This document shows positions 62,640-64,000 of a DNA stretch of 64,000 bases, piece after piece. Location: assembly GCF_013369485.1 (NCBI RefSeq), contig NZ_JABWEB010000001.1, forward strand, positions 124,001 to 188,000. Reading direction: 5' to 3'. Below the pieces are notes generated by a model. That model was given only the letters and a program-made list of their open reading frames with translations. It did no database searches and was not told where the DNA came from. The stretch is from Massilia sp. BJB1822 (lineage in GTDB: Bacteria > Pseudomonadota > Gammaproteobacteria > Burkholderiales > Burkholderiaceae_D). The first letter of the stretch is position 1; every line of letters starts with the position of its first letter. A program made the position numbers and the translations under genes.

Positions 62640-62843
62640 TCAGTAGTGCGGCGGACGCTCGTTGAGCGGCGTCTGCCCATGCTGGGCATTGTTGCGCAGA
62701 TGCTCGGCCAGGGCGTTCAGCATGGCTTCTAATTTGTCGATCTGCTTTTGCTGCTCGTAGATGCGGGTGTTGAGCGATTCCACCAAGTCCTCCTGGTGCG
62801 CGAGCTTGATTTCGATGTCGATAAAGCGGTCTTCGTCGCTCAC
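62640..62843 (-). CDS. slyX: SlyX protein
   Basis: A 67-residue coiled-coil protein: RFIDIEIKLAHQEDLVESLN, then RIYEQQKQIDKLEAMLNALAEHL and the C-terminal ERPPHY, the SlyX signature. The start is GTG with AAGGAG before it. Role unknown. Confidence 0.87.
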   Translation of the reverse strand: MSDEDRFIDIEIKLAHQEDLVESLNTRIYEQQKQIDKLEAMLNALAEHLRNNAQHGQTPLNERPPHY

Positions 62844-62965
62844 GGCGTACTCCTTTTAAAAACGCGCATTGTACGATGCCTGCTTCTGATCAGCGCAAAT
62901 GCTGACATACATCGTCATATCGTTCCTCAGCCCGTGGTAGCGTTCCGCTGAACAGCTAACTCCAC

Positions 62966-63589
62966 ATGGCTATCATGAAAACTGTCTCTGAAACAATCGC
63001 GGCACCCAAAATGCTTTACATAGAAAATCGCATTCTGGTTATCCGGGATCACAGGGTTCTTATCGATGCCGATTTGGCCGAGCTATACGGGGTATCGACA
63101 AAAGCGCTGAATCAGGCCGTAAAAAGAAATTCCTCACGATTTCCCCAGGACTTTATGTTTCAACTCAACAGCATTGAGAAGCAGGAGGTGGTCACAAACT
63201 GTGACCACCTTCGCAAAATGAAATTTTCCCACTCCCTGCCTTTCGTCTTTACTGAGCATGGGGCAATACAGGCCGCCAACGTTCTGGCATCAAAACAGGC
63301 CATTGATATGGGGATTTACGTAGTGCGTGCATTTATTCGTCTACGTGATTTGCTCACCTCGAATCGGGAATTGGTGCTGAGACTGGACGAAATTCAAGCC
63401 AAGACAGATCTTCTGTCATCCAAGCATGACTCCTTCGAGCAAGAAACCCGAGAACAGATCAAACAAATCCTGAATGTTCTGCGCTCTCTAATGCAACAGC
63501 CAGAAGCCCCAAAAAAACGTCCCATCGGTTTTGTTACACCGGAAGACGAAGTCACCGGAGGGCAGGACAGCCATCAAGCCGAAGGCTGA
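62966..63589 (+). CDS. ORF6N-domain protein
   Basis: A 207-residue protein with an N-terminal ORF6N domain: YIENRILVIRDHRVLIDADLAELYGVSTKALNQAVKRNSSRFPQDFMFQL. Such domains occur in phage antirepressor-like and mobile-element DNA-binding proteins. A helical C-terminus contains EIQAKTDLLSSKHDSFEQE. Its GC content is clearly lower than the flanking genes, pointing to acquisition. Alternative start 62975. Convergent with rep. Confidence 0.8.
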   Translation: MAIMKTVSETIAAPKMLYIENRILVIRDHRVLIDADLAELYGVSTKALNQAVKRNSSRFPQDFMFQLNSIEKQEVVTNCDHLRKMKFSHSLPFVFTEHGAIQAANVLASKQAIDMGIYVVRAFIRLRDLLTSNRELVLRLDEIQAKTDLLSSKHDSFEQETREQIKQILNVLRSLMQQPEAPKKRPIGFVTPEDEVTGGQDSHQAEG

Positions 63590-63593
63590 GCGC

Positions 63594-64000
63594 TTACGCC
63601 GGCTTGACGTCCTTCGGCGTGGCCAGCAGCTCCTTCATGCGCGCCAGACGTTCGCGCGGGGTCAGGACTTCGCTTTCCTTGGGTGGAGCGTCGCCGACGT
63701 CGAGCTGCATTTCGGCGATGAAGCGCGAGACATCGCAGTGCACATGCTCGCCGCCGCGCTTGCGCTTCTTGCACCAGGTAAGCTGCAAGGTGCGCTGGGC
63801 GCGCGTGATGCCGACGTACATCAGGCGCCGCTCTTCCTCGATGCGCTGGGCCAGGGTTTCTACTGGCGCGTCGGGGTCGCCCTTGTGCGGCAGGATGCCC
63901 TCTTCCACGCCGACCAGGAAGACGTGCGGATACTCCAGCCCTTTCGAGGCGTGCAGGGTGGACATGCGGATCGCGTCCGGCTCCTCGTCCTTCCCGTCCA
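63594..64000 (-). CDS. rep: ATP-dependent DNA helicase Rep, C-terminal part (partial)
   Basis: The frame stays open to the right edge, so only the C-terminal ~135 residues are seen. Superfamily 1 motifs V and VI are present: STLHASKGLEYPHVFLVGVEE and LMYVGITRAQRTLQLTW, with the arginine of motif VI. The sequence from DGKDEEPDAIRMSTLHASKGL onwards and the C-terminal LTPRERLARMKELLATP match Rep better than UvrD (inference from memory). Confidence 0.83.
   Translation of the reverse strand, partial: DGKDEEPDAIRMSTLHASKGLEYPHVFLVGVEEGILPHKGDPDAPVETLAQRIEEERRLMYVGITRAQRTLQLTWCKKRKRGGEHVHCDVSRFIAEMQLDVGDAPPKESEVLTPRERLARMKELLATPKDVKPA

Noticed and set aside
1..64000. CRISPR array, insertion sequence or rRNA genes
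   Set aside because: No repeated spacer pattern, transposase or rRNA sequence was seen.

Overview
The window is GC-rich Gram-negative chromosome. The gene content points to a betaproteobacterium of the Oxalobacteraceae (Massilia/Duganella/Janthinobacterium type): GTP-type PEP carboxykinase, a betaproteobacterial-style porin, RdgC, SlyX, GGDEF/EAL signalling, secreted peptidases with DUF4214-like tails, and a hairpin repeat beginning GTGTCCAC at gene 3' ends. The assignment is by recognition only. Most of the window is vertical core genome; the stretch at about 4.9-9.8 kb and the ORF6N gene near 63 kb are visibly less GC-rich and look acquired.

Layout. 0-4.8 kb: end of a TerD-neighbourhood-type protein, then two divergent secreted metalloproteases (metzincin with a triple C-terminal repeat; M4 thermolysin type with a DUF4214-like tail). 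4.9-9.8 kb: a small defence island with a ccdAB toxin-antitoxin pair and a three-gene ABC-three-component (ABC-3C) operon made of a nuclease-headed effector, a middle component and a DUF3732 SMC-like ATPase. 9.8-13.4 kb: divergent ssb and uvrA around a LexA box. 13.4-17.3 kb: GNAT, LysR, and a compact TetR regulon: tetR, a 36-codon membrane peptide gene and a DsbA-like isomerase, with a near-identical 22-bp palindrome in front of each transcription unit. 17.4-21.9 kb: rtcB RNA-ligase operon (rtcB, 48-aa basic protein, MoxR-type AAA ATPase, DUF2201/VWA protein), preceded by a leader peptide and a competing-hairpin attenuator candidate. 22-30.7 kb: AraC, pckG, a D-2-hydroxyacid dehydrogenase, a one-domain asparaginase, a methyltransferase and rdgC. 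30.7-36.6 kb: dinB with its own LexA box, porin, chemoreceptor and a periplasmic binding protein. 36.6-43.2 kb: XRE/SnoaL pair, a glycerate-type operon (MFS, glycerate kinase, unknown protein) divergent from oligopeptidase B. 43.3-47.8 kb: tRNA-Val and tRNA-Asp, an ABC exporter pair, and ahpC-ahpF with an OxyR-type site. 47.9-64 kb: a hybrid sensor/c-di-GMP protein, RCC1 lipoprotein, YgiQ, DUF4404, two tandem M3 peptidases, a TMEM175 channel, AcpH, SlyX, an ORF6N protein and the end of Rep helicase.

How it fits together. Genome maintenance is well represented (ssb, uvrA, dinB, rdgC, rep, rtcB), two of these loci with recognisable SOS boxes. Extracellular and periplasmic proteolysis is the second theme: metzincin, M4, S9 and two M3 enzymes, all with signal peptides. 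The ABC-3C system is the clearest anti-phage or anti-plasmid module. The TetR regulon with its hidden 36-codon gene and the rtcB leader are the most informative regulatory structures.
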